From the NCBI RefSeq assembly GCF_963675165.1, contig NC_087390.1, positions 5,383,250-5,447,249 on the forward strand: a stretch of DNA of 64,000 bases, given 5' to 3'. The position numbers and the translations under genes are program-made. The notes beneath the pieces are model-generated. The model was not told the origin of the DNA and did no database searches. It saw only the letters and a program-made list of their open reading frames with translations. The stretch is from Halichondria panicea (Eukaryota > Porifera > Demospongiae > Suberitida > Halichondriidae). Each line of letters begins with the position of its first letter. Within the stretch, counting starts at the first letter, position 1. Positions 20,973 to 33,799 of the stretch are shown piece by piece.

Positions 20973-22381
20973 ATGGCTTCTAAAGACTTCAATACCTCAG
21001 CTGCTAAGGCTTTCCGTGAGCACTATGACAAACTAGTGAAATCCATCCAAGAAGCAGACCTGCCTGTGTTGGGAGCTCAGTTCTTTAGTCGACAGATAAT
21101 CTCCACGGAAACAATGGAAATGGTTGGAAATGTGTCCACCTCGAGAGCTGTCAGGGTGTCCAAGTTGATGCTAGCTGTGATGACTCACCTGGACGTACAT
21201 CCAGACAAGTTTGAGAGTGCCTTGGATGTCTTCAGAGAGGAGCTAGTTTATGCTGAATTCGCCAGTCTCATTGCATCGTCTGTTGGTAAGTGAATAGACA
21301 TTTTAATAGTGAAAGATTTTGTGCACAAGAGATTAGTTGATTTTTTAGGATGCATTAAATCTTAGCTTAAAGTTGCGCGAGATGTTTTTATTTGTTAGCG
21401 AGGTGTTTAATCCCAACTTTTGTGTGGCATCGCCGCATGATATGTAGGAAATGTGAATCCTGTACATGCATGTTCTGTGATTGCTGAGTAAATAGTTGAA
21501 TAGTAAATTTTGCATTGAGTACAGTTAAGGTGTGCAACAATGTTTTGGTCACAAGAAAGGTGGAAATACCCTAATTGCTGTAGGTCAACCACAAACCATA
21601 ACATTGTTATGATTCATTCTATATTTGGTAATAGTGTGAGGAGTTGGTTTCAAAGTGTAAGTGCATTTGTGCATGGCAGTGGCTAGCAAGGGGTAGCACC
21701 AGCCCATTGAGTGTTCCTGAAAGCCTCGATATGCTATTGAGTTACATGTGCATGTGTGAATACAACTGTGTGCTCATACTATAGCCTCACCTCATACTTT
21801 AGTCAATATAATAACTATAGAGCACTAAAGTGCAAACCCTCGGCCGGCTGGTGACATGATTAAGAAACCAGAATAGTGATAATTATAAATATAATGCAGT
21901 GCATGTAGTGATGTATGACTGAGCTGTCTAGCATACACAGCAACTCGATCAGGAGCAATAAAACAGAAGCTGAGTTTTAGTGGTATATAATCATAGATGT
22001 ATGCACTGTGGGTCGAGTCTCAGAGAAGTATGGCTCCTGGAGTATATAGGACCTATAGCAGTCTGCTACAGAGCTAGAGACAGCAAGCCAGACACAATTC
22101 TAGCTTTCTATTTTAGCAACTCTTTTCCATTGTTCCTGGTACGGGATCACTTCAGCTGTAAATACCTAGGGTGCCTCGAATAAAGGCCGTGTGTAGTTAG
22201 CTAGCTGCCAACGTGTATTATACTGAAAGTTCAAGATTTTTATCTTTTGCTCGCTTTTATTCGGCAACGAAGCTTTAACATCAAAATCTGCCAAATTTAA
22301 AACTATACTACCTTGTTGTGTTGAGGCTATCCATGGCATAAACACAGTGCTATCGCATCCAGGTGAGTAGACTCAGAATAC

Positions 22382-22415
<34 letters not shown>

Positions 22416-25085
22416 TGACTGACTACTATAACCCGTGGTGCCGCGTTAATTATAGTGTGCATAGCTTATAAAAAATAATGTTCAGCACACTTTCATACTA
22501 TGATTCTAACAACAGGTAACATTCTTACTGATTCTCAACACTCCCCAACTGTGCTGACGGCCTCACCAAAAACAGCTATTGGTAAATACGCTGACTACCT
22601 GAAAAGAGTGTACCTTCGATCAAAGCTCCCCGTCAAAGGAAAATGGCCTCCTGCTCCCTGTAAGAAGATCATAAAGCTAGCTACTATTGAAATTGAAAAT
22701 AATCGCTCACATTTAGCATTGTGTAAGCTAAATAGGTCTGAGTCGATTGATGAGTACATGCAAAACAATAGCATGGGTCCTATTTCAATGGAAGAGCTTT
22801 TAACCGAAAAAGACGGCTCGCAGTCAAAAACTGTAATCGTTCAAGGGGTCCCAGGAATAGGCAAGTCGACTTTTGCATGGAAGTTTTGTAGAAAGTGGGC
22901 TAAAGGGAAGATCTATCAGCAGTATGACCTGGTTGTTTTGTTGCGCATGCGTGATACAAGAGTGAGAGAAGCAACCAAACTCAGCAATCTCTTCTTCTCA
23001 GAAAATGCCGACTTTTCGAATGAAGTAGCAATGCTAGCAGTTTCTAATGGTGGAAAACGCATTCTCCTTTTGATGGAAGGAATAGACGAACTTCCTGCTT
23101 CTTGTTTAGCTGATGGCATGCCTCTTTCTAACTTGCTTCAAGGTGATTCCCTTCCCCTAGTTACCATCATAGTAACCAGTAGACCCTGGGCTGTGCAGAC
23201 ACTAGAAGAAAAATGTGGAGATCAGATTTCTCGACAGGTGGAAATCTTGGGCTTCACAAGAGAAGACATCTTGAGGTACATTTCATATGCTTTCACTGAG
23301 GAGGGAAAAACAGAGTTCTTAGAGTACCTCCGCTCCCACCCTCAGCTGGAGTCCATCATGCACATCCCACTGAATGCTGCCTTTGTTGTTCAGATCTACA
23401 AGCAATTTCATCGTTCTCAGCAAGCTATCCCTAGCACCTTGACCCAGCTCTACACAGCTCTTGTTGAGGGTCTCTTGCTCCGCTATATCAAGTCCGTTCC
23501 TGAGTTTGATAATCTCAAGGTTATCAGTGTTTCAAGCTTACCAGAACCAGTACAAACACATTTCCATCAACTTTGCCTACTAGCTTTCATGAGCTTCACA
23601 AAGTTGACTGTTCAAGTCACATTCACCGATTCAGAAGCAGCTTTGTACGAGTGTTTTGATTTCCTTGGTCTCATGCAGTCCTCAACTGAACTTACCATAA
23701 ACACTAGTACCACTGTATCACACAGCTTCCTCCATTTCACAATCCAGGAGTTCCTAGCAGCTTACCATCTCTCAAAACAGCCGTCCCAAGTGCAGGAGTT
23801 GTTTTTGGAAGTTCACAGCAAAGATCCTCAATTTTCAATGCTCATCACATTTCTAGTTGGATTGAACAGCAGCGTTCTGCATTGTATTAAACTGCCTGAG
23901 TCAGAAACTCAAGATCTGTCCACATTTCACTTGCACTTGTTGTATGAAACACAATCCCCCAAGGATGTATGCAAGTTTTTAGGAAATAAGACCTTTGTGA
24001 ATTATTATCCTAGCTTAACAAGTACATCACTTGACCTACATGCATTATCGTATTGTCTTTCCTCCAGCAACTGTCATTGGTCTTTAAGAATCAGTCTGCG
24101 AAACTTTTCATCACTCTTTTGCAATCCAATTGAATCTTACAAGGGACATATAAGAAGACTGGCACTTCTCGATGCCTCTGAGCGTAACCTTGAATTGTTC
24201 TTTTTTCTTCCAAAACGTCTTTTCACAGACTTGTATAGACTTGAAATTAGAGGTTGTGAACCTGTTGAATCTGTAGTTGGAGACATCTTAAGTGACGGCC
24301 GGTTAATGAACTTGAAACAATTTTCTTTTCAGAATAAGACTCTTCAATTATCTTGTGATTTGAGCTTGATAATGGAAAGTCTGTTTGCGTCTCATCCTAA
24401 TCTTGTTCACATAGGAATAGGACATACTGTTATATCATCCTCTGGTATGGCTGGATTATGCAAATACATGAATTCTCGCTCTGGTTCATCTAAGCTTACA
24501 TTGTATCTTCTACAAAACAGCATTGAAACTGAATTCCTTAATTTGCTGATTAGTACTGTTGCATTTTCAAAGATTCTTACTCATTTGGATATTTCTTTTA
24601 ACCGTCTCTCAGTAGAAGAATTAGAAATGCTATCTGTTGCTCTTTCTGCCAATTCATCTTTGATAACGTTAGGTATGGATAATTGTTCAATCAATAGTGA
24701 AGGAGCTGAATTACTATCCACTGGACTGGAGGAGAATCAAACTCTCCTCGGATTGGATCTTCGCCGAAATCCCATCAATGTGAATGGAGCTGCTGCCCTG
24801 GCTTCAATGCTTACTGTGAACACTTCATTACAAATACTTTACCTTTCACACAACGAGCAAATTGGTCATATGGGAGCTCTAAGACTGATCAGTGCACTAC
24901 AAGATGACAACAAGACTCTTGCAACACTTCGCCTCCCTGCAGAATGTGAACCAATTGAATACGGATCGATCTTGATGGACGATATACGAAAAAGTGGTCG
25001 CATAGAATTCGTCGAGAAAACCAGCTCAGCATCGAACACAATAGCACACAAGTTTACACCATTAGAGATATGGCCTTATAAGTAG
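20973..25085 (+). CDS. NLR3: CARD-like / NACHT / LRR receptor
   Basis: Exons 20973-21285 and 22516-25085, phase 1 junction, 960 residues, frame intact. The CARD-like exon differs from NLR1/NLR8 mainly at its end (EFASLIASSVG). The NACHT has GVPGIGKST, LLLMEGIDELP and VTSRPW, followed by FLHFTIQEFLAAYHL, the variable middle region, LRRs and an IWPYK ending. It is almost the same gene as NLR5: the CARD exon, intron, NACHT half and 300 bp of 3' flank are near-identical, while the middle and LRR part differ more. The intron has a CAGA microsatellite and an in-frame ATG 16 bp before exon 2. Role by family: cytosolic sensor signalling through CARD contacts. Confidence 0.88.
22381..22425. repeat. 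(CAGA)n / (CTGA)n microsatellite, NLR3 intron
   Basis: Seven to eight CAGA units followed by CTGA units. The NLR5 intron has a shorter version at 42025-42062, so this tract separates the two recent copies. Confidence 0.9.
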
Positions 25086-25618
25086 TTTCATGCTGTATGT
25101 AATAGTGAACACTCGCACACACCATTCACATTGATTTTGTATTACAGTTTAATGATATTTACCACTTAGTCATTTATGGTGGCACGTATCATAACATTAA
25201 CAGCATGCAAGGTTCGAAGTTGGTCCGGCCTTGGGAATAACATGATCAAGTAGTTAAGTGCGTAGCTGGTAATGTCATGCAGAACAGAAACAAAGATTAA
25301 ATACACATACAATCCATAGCTTATTCTAGTTAAAGGCATGCATTCAAACGTATGCTGGAGCTAGTGTATATAATATTGCACAGGACCCAGATTCATCGCC
25401 TCAGTTAGTATTTTTTCAGCTGATCTAAGGTATAGTCAGTGTGTGGGTGTGTTGAGCTTGACAGGCTTTCTTTTGTTAGCAATAGCTGAGGTCTGTGGTT
25501 AGAAAAAACATGACAACTTTTTGTTCACAAGGCGTGTGTCATTAATTTGTGCTAATCAAACTCATTATCAGCTCATTAATTTTTTATTGCATAGCCAGCT
25601 GACTATATAGATTCTAGC

Positions 25619-25685
25619 TTCAAGAACTTCAAAACCTCAGCAGCCAAGGCTTTTCGTGAGCACTATAACAAACTAGTAAAATGTT
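25619..25685 (+). pseudogene. Relic of the first part of a CARD exon
   Basis: About 65 bp match the CARD exon from the codons for F(K/N)TSAAKAFREHY to LVK. No start codon precedes the match and it stops abruptly, joining DNA related to the flank of the minisatellite at 9.7 kb. The upstream DNA (25100-25610) is the NLR3 3' flank followed by degraded CARD-type upstream sequence. Confidence 0.75.
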
Positions 25686-25689
25686 TTTG

Positions 25690-26880
25690 TAACAATAATT
25701 ATAGTATGCATGGTCTTAATTATTTACATTATACCCCATGCGTGCACAGCAGTGGTGGTCTCTAAGAGTGATTGGTGTGTGTGGATACAGTTTGAGCGCA
25801 CTAGACACTTTGAATTCATGGATTAGTCGAATACCCGCCTATAATTATTACTATGCAAAAAGCTTGCGTAGAGGTGAGTATTTGAGACTATTCATGAATT
25901 ATTACTTTAACTGCTAATGAGTGGTTGAAAAATAATGGTATGAAGGGCGTATGATGAGAAGAGGGCATGCAACTACAATCTATCCTATTACAAATGGGCG
26001 GGGGTTTATGTCTAAAAATAGTAAAGAATGTATTAATTGCACGTGACATTATACTCTTTATTCCCTAGTGGGCGGTGGCTAAATCATGGCTAAATATAGC
26101 ATATCCTGCTGACTCATCAATAATACGACGCATACGCAGTATACATTGTGAGTTGCATGCCCTCTTCTCTTCATACGCGCTTGATAGTATACTTAACATG
26201 TCAATGCATGATCAGTCTATTTTAGCAATATTCCACAATTTCCTCGAGAGAGAGAGAGAGAAAAGGGGTTTGATAAATGCGGAGCCACTCCCTCACTACA
26301 TGTGCCAACATTCATACCGCTGCATGTTAGAACAGCTCTTTAAGTCTGTATGCCAATGACTATAGTGCTTAATGGCTGCTCGGCAACGTAATCTGTTTGG
26401 TCACGTTATCTGCTTTGGCCCCGTCAAACTTGGCTGCTTGGCTACACCACATCAACTAATTACTTATCTACACTCGAGCTCTGTATAGTGACTAACAAAC
26501 ATGATGTCTATACTTATCACCTGACATTATCGGAGTACGTATAATTATTTATAGGAATGCTGAAGGTTTGCTTACAATAGTTCATAACTTCAAGACGAGA
26601 ATATTGACACTGTACAATTCTGATCCCTAAGAGCTATCTGACAACCATCATCAACAGCAGCATCCATGCTAATTTATGATTGCCTGTTGATACAAATATA
26701 GACCATAGTCCATAGCATACCACTGTACCACGTACAAGGGTGTCTCAGTAATATTAGTTGACTCCCACTTCAAGGCTTCAATTCAAAATGGCAAGCTGAG
26801 AATATAATTATATATAATTAAAGGCGTGAGTTTAATCACTATCTATGGTTTAATGCATAATTATACACATGACACATAGC
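25690..26880. other. Second arm of the 9-11 kb segmental duplication
   Basis: Noncoding. About 25690-25800 resembles the right minisatellite flank (9640-9840) with one unexpanded unit. 26225-26345, 26530-26670 and 26755-26840 match 9935-10030, 11060-11210 and 11297-11430. The vWA gene that follows at 11.5 kb is absent here. An 18-bp inverted repeat around AGTGGGCGTACAGCTATTGTACGCCCACT lies at about 26904-26932. Confidence 0.55.
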
Positions 26881-26940
26881 GGTTAATCAACCACAAGCTT
26901 AAGAGTGGGCGTACAGCTATTGTACGCCCACTTCTGTAGT

Positions 26941-27062
26941 TAATAATGCGGCATTGGTTTGTGGTTAGCAGCTGCGATGTCATCAAAACAGTTACTATAA
27001 TAATTATTACCATAGTCATGTGATACATACTCCATATGAACCTCATTGCCGTCCTGGTACAC
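26941..27062 (-). other. Possible terminal exon downstream of the Sema gene
   Basis: A minus-strand frame ending in TAA at 26941 reads GNEVHMEYVSHDYGNNYYSN near its start, a polar, tyrosine-rich stretch that would suit a short cytoplasmic tail. The acceptor phase does not fit directly to the phase-0 exons of the Sema gene, so the link is weak. Confidence 0.2.
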
Positions 27063-27226
27063 ACTACTAATTAATGATAATCCTATAGGTAGGGAATCAA
27101 GTATTGTACACTACACAATATTAATGTACTGTTCGAATTACGAGATACAAGTTTCTATAGTAAAGTCGTTAAAATAATTAAAGGAACCATCAATTAATAT
27201 AACATTACTTTGTAGAGATCACTTAC

Positions 27227-30200
27227 TTGCACCCGTGCTTCAGTTGCAGCAACAAGCTCGTTGTCAATCAAACACTATACAGCTCAAGTAAACACTACCT
27301 TGTAAGATGGAACTTGATACCCACCACGGACACCATGCAGCACCACTAACTCTAATCAAGAATACCCTCTATCACTATACTTCTGGGAGCACTTCAACTT
27401 AACTCTGACAACCCATGCAGACATGCATGTATACTTATACTAATGTGCCTATAATATTATATGCTATACAGATGTTCAGTCATGCCATTGCAGATCTATA
27501 CGCAGCTGTGTTACACAATATGCGGCACAGTCTATCAGTCCTGCAACCTTTGTCACAAACAGTACTTTGTTTTACATCACAATTACGTTACACAAGCTGG
27601 AAAGTCACAAAAATCGACAAATTTAACTTCCCAAATTAAAGTCGGTGAACACAAGCCATAATTATAATAATTATACCCACCAAATTTTCGTATAACGATT
27701 TGACTCAAAACACTCTTTTGGCAGTCAACGCAACATGCAGGCATACAGGTATTGAACATTAGCTACAAAAACTGATCAATATATAGCTAGCTACTAGCTG
27801 TACTAGTAGTTGCACTACAGCCACATAGCTAGACTGAAAGGGTGTTTTCATGGCACCCTGAGATCCGCCACTGTTAACGGGACACTCTCAACTGACCTGT
27901 ACCCACACTGTCTGTTGCACTCCATTATTATATGGTACAGAGGGGCAGAGAGATTGTCGTGTACAGCGACCTTGTAGTACACACCACCCACACACTGGGT
28001 CAGGGGAGGAGGTACAGTTATCACAGCTGCTGTATGAGCCGCACATGTCCACAGTGTGTCGATGAACCTGTGTGTGTGTGGGGGGGGAGTGGAACACTGT
28101 GACAACAGTGTATATATGTTCCTAGTATGTGCATAAATGTGGCAAAGTATAGTTGCATCACTGAATATCAAAGAGAAAAAAAACGTGTCCAAACAGTCGG
28201 AAAAGCCTCACTCACTTCAAAGATGCTAAAATTTAATTACAATAGTTCACTGTTTTATACAATAGGTGCCCGGCAAATAAGATCCCTCATGCAAGGTCAA
28301 ATGCGACAACCTGGTTCAACGGCTGTCGCTGCATGAGTGGGGGAACTTGTGTATATTTGAAGGATTTGGACATTGTACTCTGACCTTTGGACAGGTCTCG
28401 TGGCGTCGTCTCTTTGCACAATAATCATAGCCTCCTCGCCTATCCGATATAAAAACGAAAACTCAACCTGGGAACGATGCAATATGGACACTTGCACTGA
28501 CATCTTGGGCAGTTTTTGGTGGTTTTGTAACTTGCAATGTGGTTTTCATTTTAGCCCTCACTGAATGTACATTATTACCGTATTGCAATGATTGAGACTA
28601 ATAGTGCAGTGCACACATACTTTTTATTCTATATATCCTGCGTTATATTCGCGTTTTTCGAGGGCAGAGAAGTTAACGTGAAAATTAAAACTGAGAGAAA
28701 CTCCCTACACTTGCACATGCAAAGCTTGGCGAACATTCGAAAATTTGCACTCGTAAAAATTTCCTGCTATACACGTACAGTGCTCATATGTAATTACTTG
28801 TAACTGCATGTGCTATCCATAATTATACCAACTGATATAAGACTCTCAGCTGTTGGCAATGGATAGCTTCATAACCAGACACAGATAATGAGTACACTGT
28901 ATATATAATCATGCATTGACTCACTGTGTTCATGCTCATGGTGTAGATGTATTCCCCGTTATCAGAGGAGAGCATCTTGACCACACCCACTCTATCCACT
29001 GGGATAGTTCGTACTAGCGCTGACCCACCCTCATCAGTCACATGATACTGCAGAGGGGGAACAAACGGTGATACAACCACATAACGGTTAAACCTCTAAC
29101 CTTCCCAATCTGATATTTTATATGTTTATTAAGGTGTGGTTTTTGGCATATAAAAATGACTCGAGACAGAATCGCAAAATTAGTCATTAATTTTGATTCG
29201 AGGCAGGACCATTGTCAAATGACTCGAGACAGAATCGCAAAACTTTTTAGTCATTTGATTTGAGATTATATTGTCAGTAAATTATGCATGCTGATTTTCT
29301 CAATACAACATACACACACTGGCTTAACTGTACACCTCTTTGTCTGTACGTCAAGCAACAAAATAACTTTCAACATGCAAGCAACAATTAGATGTTGAGA
29401 TTGAATGTTAAAAGTAGCACAACAGGCCATTGCATGGCATTACCATAAAACACGAACACTTCTTGTAGGGAGAGGGAAGCCCAGGATCGGAAATAGCTAG
29501 CTGTCTTATTTATGTACACTACCTCCCACACATGCACGCACAAACTTAACACACAACTTGACGACCTAATGCTACACTCAAGTATAGAGCTAGGGACCAT
29601 GCAAATGGAATTTGAAATCGTTTTTTCTGCATGAGGCAGTATTTTTTATGCACATGCACCCCAAAATGTTTTTAAAATGGCAAGGTTATTGCAATTAATT
29701 AGTAGTAATTAAGGCCATCCAGTTATTCCTGAAACGTGTGCTTTGTGGCAAGATTGACTAACGTCTACAGTAGACTCTCGCTATTCCGGCTCTCTGAAAT
29801 GCGGCCACCTCGATATACCGGCCATTTTGTTTGGCACGGAATGCTAGCTATACGTTTTCTGCACAAAACTCGACCTGAAGTACGGCCACCTCGCTATTCC
29901 GTTTACCGGCCAGTGCTGTCTGTCCCAAACAAGGTTTTCAATGTAATTTTATACGTATATTACGGCCGGATATGACGTTTTGGGTGTGGTTTAACAAATA
30001 TTATACCACACTTACGTCACCACAAATTGATCTCATTGGTCAACAGCTGTAGGATATATAGAATATTAGCATACAGCCCCAGGCATGCACAGTTTTTCAA
30101 GTTGCTTTTCATTTGTTCAAGAAAGTAAGCAAAGAGAAAAGAGCCATGCTTGACGGTACTAAGACTCAAAGCGACGGCAGAAACACGGAAGGTGCTCTCC

Positions 30201-32781
30201 AATAAGATGGCTAAGCTTCCATGGGTCCATGGGCGCGGTTTAGATACATTTTATCCAAGAAGAGCTTGCAACTCCAGTAAGGGACGTCGAATGGTCAACG
30301 CTTGGACCAAGGAAACTCTTGAGCATCTGTAGGAGTCAACATGTTGCTCAACTAGCTCTTTGACGGCTGCAAAATCCGGCATAGTCTTGTTCTTTTTTGC
30401 AGTCTGCATCGCGATTGAATTGTTGCTAGGGGGAGGTCCTTTTATAGTGCTGCGGTCACGTGGTATAAGTCAGATATGCCACACCTACTCGGAGGATATG
30501 CACCCTATATATCCTCCTCTTAGGTGTGGTATATCCTATACAAATTGAATCACACTTAAATAGAGAACAGAATGATTCATTAATCCTACATTATCCTCGA
30601 GACAAGAACCGCAAAAGTAGTCATTAGATTTGAGGTAAAGTCGTTTTAAGCCGCGGCTATTTCCTGAGATGCAGCCACCTCGCTATTCCGGCCAAGCTGC
30701 ATGGTCCCAAGGGTGACCGGATTAACGAGAGTCTACTGTATTTCTGATCTTCATATAGTGTTGTCATAACGTTATCATACCTTCACTGAAATTCATATTA
30801 TAATAATTATCATTGGAAACCAGCTAAAAGTTAATGTAGAAGTCCCTGGCGTATACGTGTCAACCACATGAAGTATAAACGAAGCCATGCATAATTGATC
30901 ACAGAACTTCGAGCCAACCTTAAAAGCAAATAATTATAGACTTTAGCTAACAGATTTATCGAGCCATAAAATTCTAATATGCAATGCATGGTAGTTTTAA
31001 AACACAATATGGCTCTGTAATATTGTAGTGAACTACATCATAACAGTCACAAAACACTTCAAGCCAATTCAAGCTATAGTACATTATCAAGGGCACTTAC
31101 TGCATGGTGTCTTGGGATAGTCAACTACCAATTAAAGAGAAATCTGGCTTTACTACTATAACACTAATAAATTGTTGACGTGTGAATGCTATATCCATGC
31201 TGCAAACGCAGAGCCATGGCATCCAGGTGAGCAGACTTACACACACTGACCAAGTGACTATACTATAACCCGTTGTCGCGATCCGGCCTTGAGTTAATAA
31301 GGCTGTATTATGATGACACCCGCCAATGATCATCAGACTAGTATACCGATTTGCACAATGTAATGACTTGATTGCCGATGTAGAATATACAAACACGACA
31401 ACTATATACCACAAGCATTACAGTCACTATGAAGGGATTAAATGCGCCGTCACGGTATTGGCCATAAGAATCCATTAAAATCAGAGTCGTCCTTAAAACA
31501 TCCAACTAGGTTAGCTAGAAATTCCCCACTCATACACACACACACACACACTCACCTGAAGCACGTCTCCACTGCTAGTGCCGGCAAACAGGAAGAGTTG
31601 GTTGTCCAGGGGAGTTGCCAGTAGAGAAGTGAATTCCTTTATTTGATTGGTCTTTGTGATGAGCGGAGTTCGCGTGAATACATCGTCCACTTCTATACCT
31701 CGCAGTAGATAGGAAAACAGCACACACTGGTCCTATAGTGTGTGTGTAAATTAAGGCATGCAAGTATTTATATGTTATAACTGCATGCTCTAAAACATTG
31801 CATTGCAGACATGAGCTTACATTAATGATCTGTTGTCTCTGAGGGGAAGTGAAATGCGTGGGGCAAAGGTTCCTGTTGTTTTGCGAACCTATGCCAGTTA
31901 GTCCTATGCCATTTACACAGTCGGTAATCTTCTCTGTCATTTTTTGGTTGATTTTATCGACGCTGAAGGAACACACTTCTTGTCTCACAAGACCCATGCT
32001 CACCATTGTATTGACAGTCAAAAATATCATTGGCCCCTGAGAGGTTTGTCTAAAAGTGGAACTAGATGAACTAATATCTTGATTTTCTGTTCTGCATCTC
32101 AATTTTATTTCAAACTGGGATGAAAAGCCACTTCCAAGTATAGATCCACGGCCTTGTTGACAGAATCGTACAACTCTCACTTCATAATTATTGGGTTGAA
32201 TGGTGAAGAACGTATAGTTCAAGTAAGTGAATACATCCTTAAGATAATCAGTTGTGTCATCAGAATTGCCGTTAGACACTGTGGCGTACCGAAAGAAGTC
32301 ATCAGGATTAGCAGACATGACATTTCAAAGCAGCCTTCGCAAATCGCCGATTAACGATACTAGCCGGTTCTCCGTATGTAATATCACTCGTTCTATTTGG
32401 TCCAATACCAAAACTGCCAAGAGCAACTCCCGTACCCGGTAACAGTACAGTATTTCCTGCAACCTGCCACTTGGTATTGTCTAAATTGTTTGTCTCCAGT
32501 AGATAACAGTATTGTGCATCGCAGGTCATTACAGTTCCGTTCATAGTTCCAGTCGGACTGTCTGCCACCAGTAGTCTAATTGGAGACATTAATTCTCTCC
32601 TCTGTTCCTGGTTAAGTACAAGGTCCACTCTATACACAGCAGCACTGGTCCCCAGCAATAGCGCTAGCTTTGAGTCAGATAATACCATATTCACAAAAGT
32701 TTCTCCAGTGTTTGGAGTAAATTGAGATCTTGATACGTGCATTAGCATAGACAATAGTAGTAAAGATAGTACAGTCTTCAT
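27227..32781 (-). CDS. Sema-PSI protein (semaphorin/plexin-like), frame break in exon 1
   Basis: Transcribed right to left. Exon 1 is 32781-31821, starting with a signal peptide (MKTVLSLLLLSMLMHVSRSQ) and the first half of a Sema propeller. Exon 2 is 31732-31556 (FAGTSSGDVLQ at its end), then a 24-bp exon 31124-31101, then exon 4 29047-28925 (VTDEGGSALVRTIPV, MLSSDNGEYIYTM). Exon 5 is 28067-27897, a PSI domain (MCGSYSSCDNC, CGWCVLQGRC). All junctions from exon 1 on are phase 0 with GT-AG borders. A further 48-bp phase-0 exon is possible at 27274-27227 (NELVAATEARVQ). In exon 1 the frame shifts by one base at about 32308-32320, so this is a pseudogene, a variant or an assembly error. Sema-PSI proteins are secreted or surface receptors for cell guidance. 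IPT domains and a plexin GAP domain were not found here. Confidence 0.68.
29130..29280. repeat. Dispersed repeat in a Sema intron
   Basis: Two direct copies of ATGACTCGAGACAGAATCGC lie about 70 bp apart (29156 and 29219), each followed by a diverged AAAATTAGTCATT-type segment. A related motif (CTCGAGACAAGAACCGCAAAA) occurs inside the family A MITEs. Probably a decayed mobile element. Confidence 0.5.
29768..30738. mobile_element. Family A pogo-like MITE with its own nested insert
   Basis: Ends CAGTAGACTCTCG and CGAGAGTCTACTG are flanked by TA. It lacks the MULE-like insert of the 12.8-kb copy (single GTCCCAAAC at 29922) but carries a different insert of about 530 bp at roughly 30003-30533 with short inverted ends TATACCACAC and GTGTGGTATA. 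It lies in the intron of the Sema gene. Confidence 0.8.
31531..31552. repeat. (CA)n tract at a Sema splice donor
   Basis: The CA run on the plus strand is a GT run on the coding strand, directly following the exon 2 donor (GTGAGTGTGTGTG). Length variation here would lie next to the splice site. Confidence 0.8.
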
Positions 32782-33423
32782 ACTTGCACTCGGTAGAAGA
32801 TGCTGCAGTTAAAAAAGGCTACAAATGTCATGGGTAGGGAAAATGAGAAATAGTGTAAACTGAGGTGCAAAACACGTGTATCTGATATCCATTTACCCCT
32901 ACCAGCTGGTGGTTAGCATAACTCCAAGCGACTTCTCTCACAGTAAAAACACATTCGTTACAGTAACACAAAACATGTTTAATGAAACGTATCTTTTAAA
33001 GTAGAAATGACATACATTTCTAACAAAAGAGTTTGCTGTGCTGTACTGACACAACTGAATCAGTTGCATGGCAATGCCATTCATCAGTATAGGTACTATT
33101 AGCATTCATGCATGCTTCATGCATATATATAGTTAATCAATATAGCAAGCTAGTCAGCAGTCTCCCAGTCCTTATGACTTACACCACTCTGCTGCTACTC
33201 TGATAATGTACCAGCTAACTGTTTGCTCTGAAGTGCACAGAACTAAAATACAATGTTATAGCTACAACAGTCTAAATATTTACAATGTATGGTAGAGTAA
33301 CTTACCATCTGTATAACTTGATACACAGCTAGCTATATAGGCTTAATTGAGTTGATTCTAGTCCTGCACAAAATATATAATCTATGTTACTCTGTCTCAA
33401 GCTTTACTAAAAATTAATGGCTT
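32782..33423. other. Sema gene upstream region
   Basis: AT-rich, no repeats of the NLR unit and no coding region that I can support. It should contain the promoter of the Sema gene, but no clear motif stands out. Confidence 0.4.
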
Positions 33424-33732
33424 TTAGATGGCAGGAAGATCATACAACCACTTCCTGACATGTGCACTAGAGCATACCATACTTAATAAAAAAAGATGGA
33501 GCATCTTTGCCTCATTCACTGGCATCACCATCTTGTTATATAGTTCGGGAGAAATCACTGTAACGTCATCTGCACGTATAATAAATATTTTGTCCATTAA
33601 ACTAGTGGGCATACATCTTTGTAGGCGCAACTCTTGGGTATTAGAACCATAACTCGTCGCTGGCTGTCTGCCCGGGTAGTAATAAAGGCACTGCCGGAAC
33701 ACAGGAATGACATTCAGGGACTGTTGGCTCAT
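33424..33732 (-). CDS. Unrecognised 102-codon open frame
   Basis: An uninterrupted frame from the ATG at 33732 to a stop at 33424 contains IFIIRADDVTVISPELYNKM and two cysteines near its end. I do not recognise the family. There is no signal peptide and no splice context that would link it to the Sema gene, which starts 640 bp away on the same strand. It may be an exon of a separate gene, a relic or chance. Confidence 0.2.
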   Translation of the reverse strand: MSQQSLNVIPVFRQCLYYYPGRQPATSYGSNTQELRLQRCMPTSLMDKIFIIRADDVTVISPELYNKMVMPVNEAKMLHLFLLSMVCSSAHVRKWLYDLPAI

Positions 33733-33799
33733 AGCCCTGCTGAATCAGCACCTGTATTGGGGGGGGGGGTTATAAGTATTGTGAGAATGTTTGCAATTA

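Noticed and set aside
28297-28503. 68-codon minus-strand frame between Sema exons 4 and 5
   Set aside because: Including it would break the phase-0 chain between exons 4 and 5, and no acceptor/donor pair fits; treated as intron.
31121-31414. 97-codon minus-strand frame in the Sema gene
   Set aside because: No open frame connects a good acceptor in it to the GTAAGTG donor at 31100; only the 24-bp micro-exon fits.
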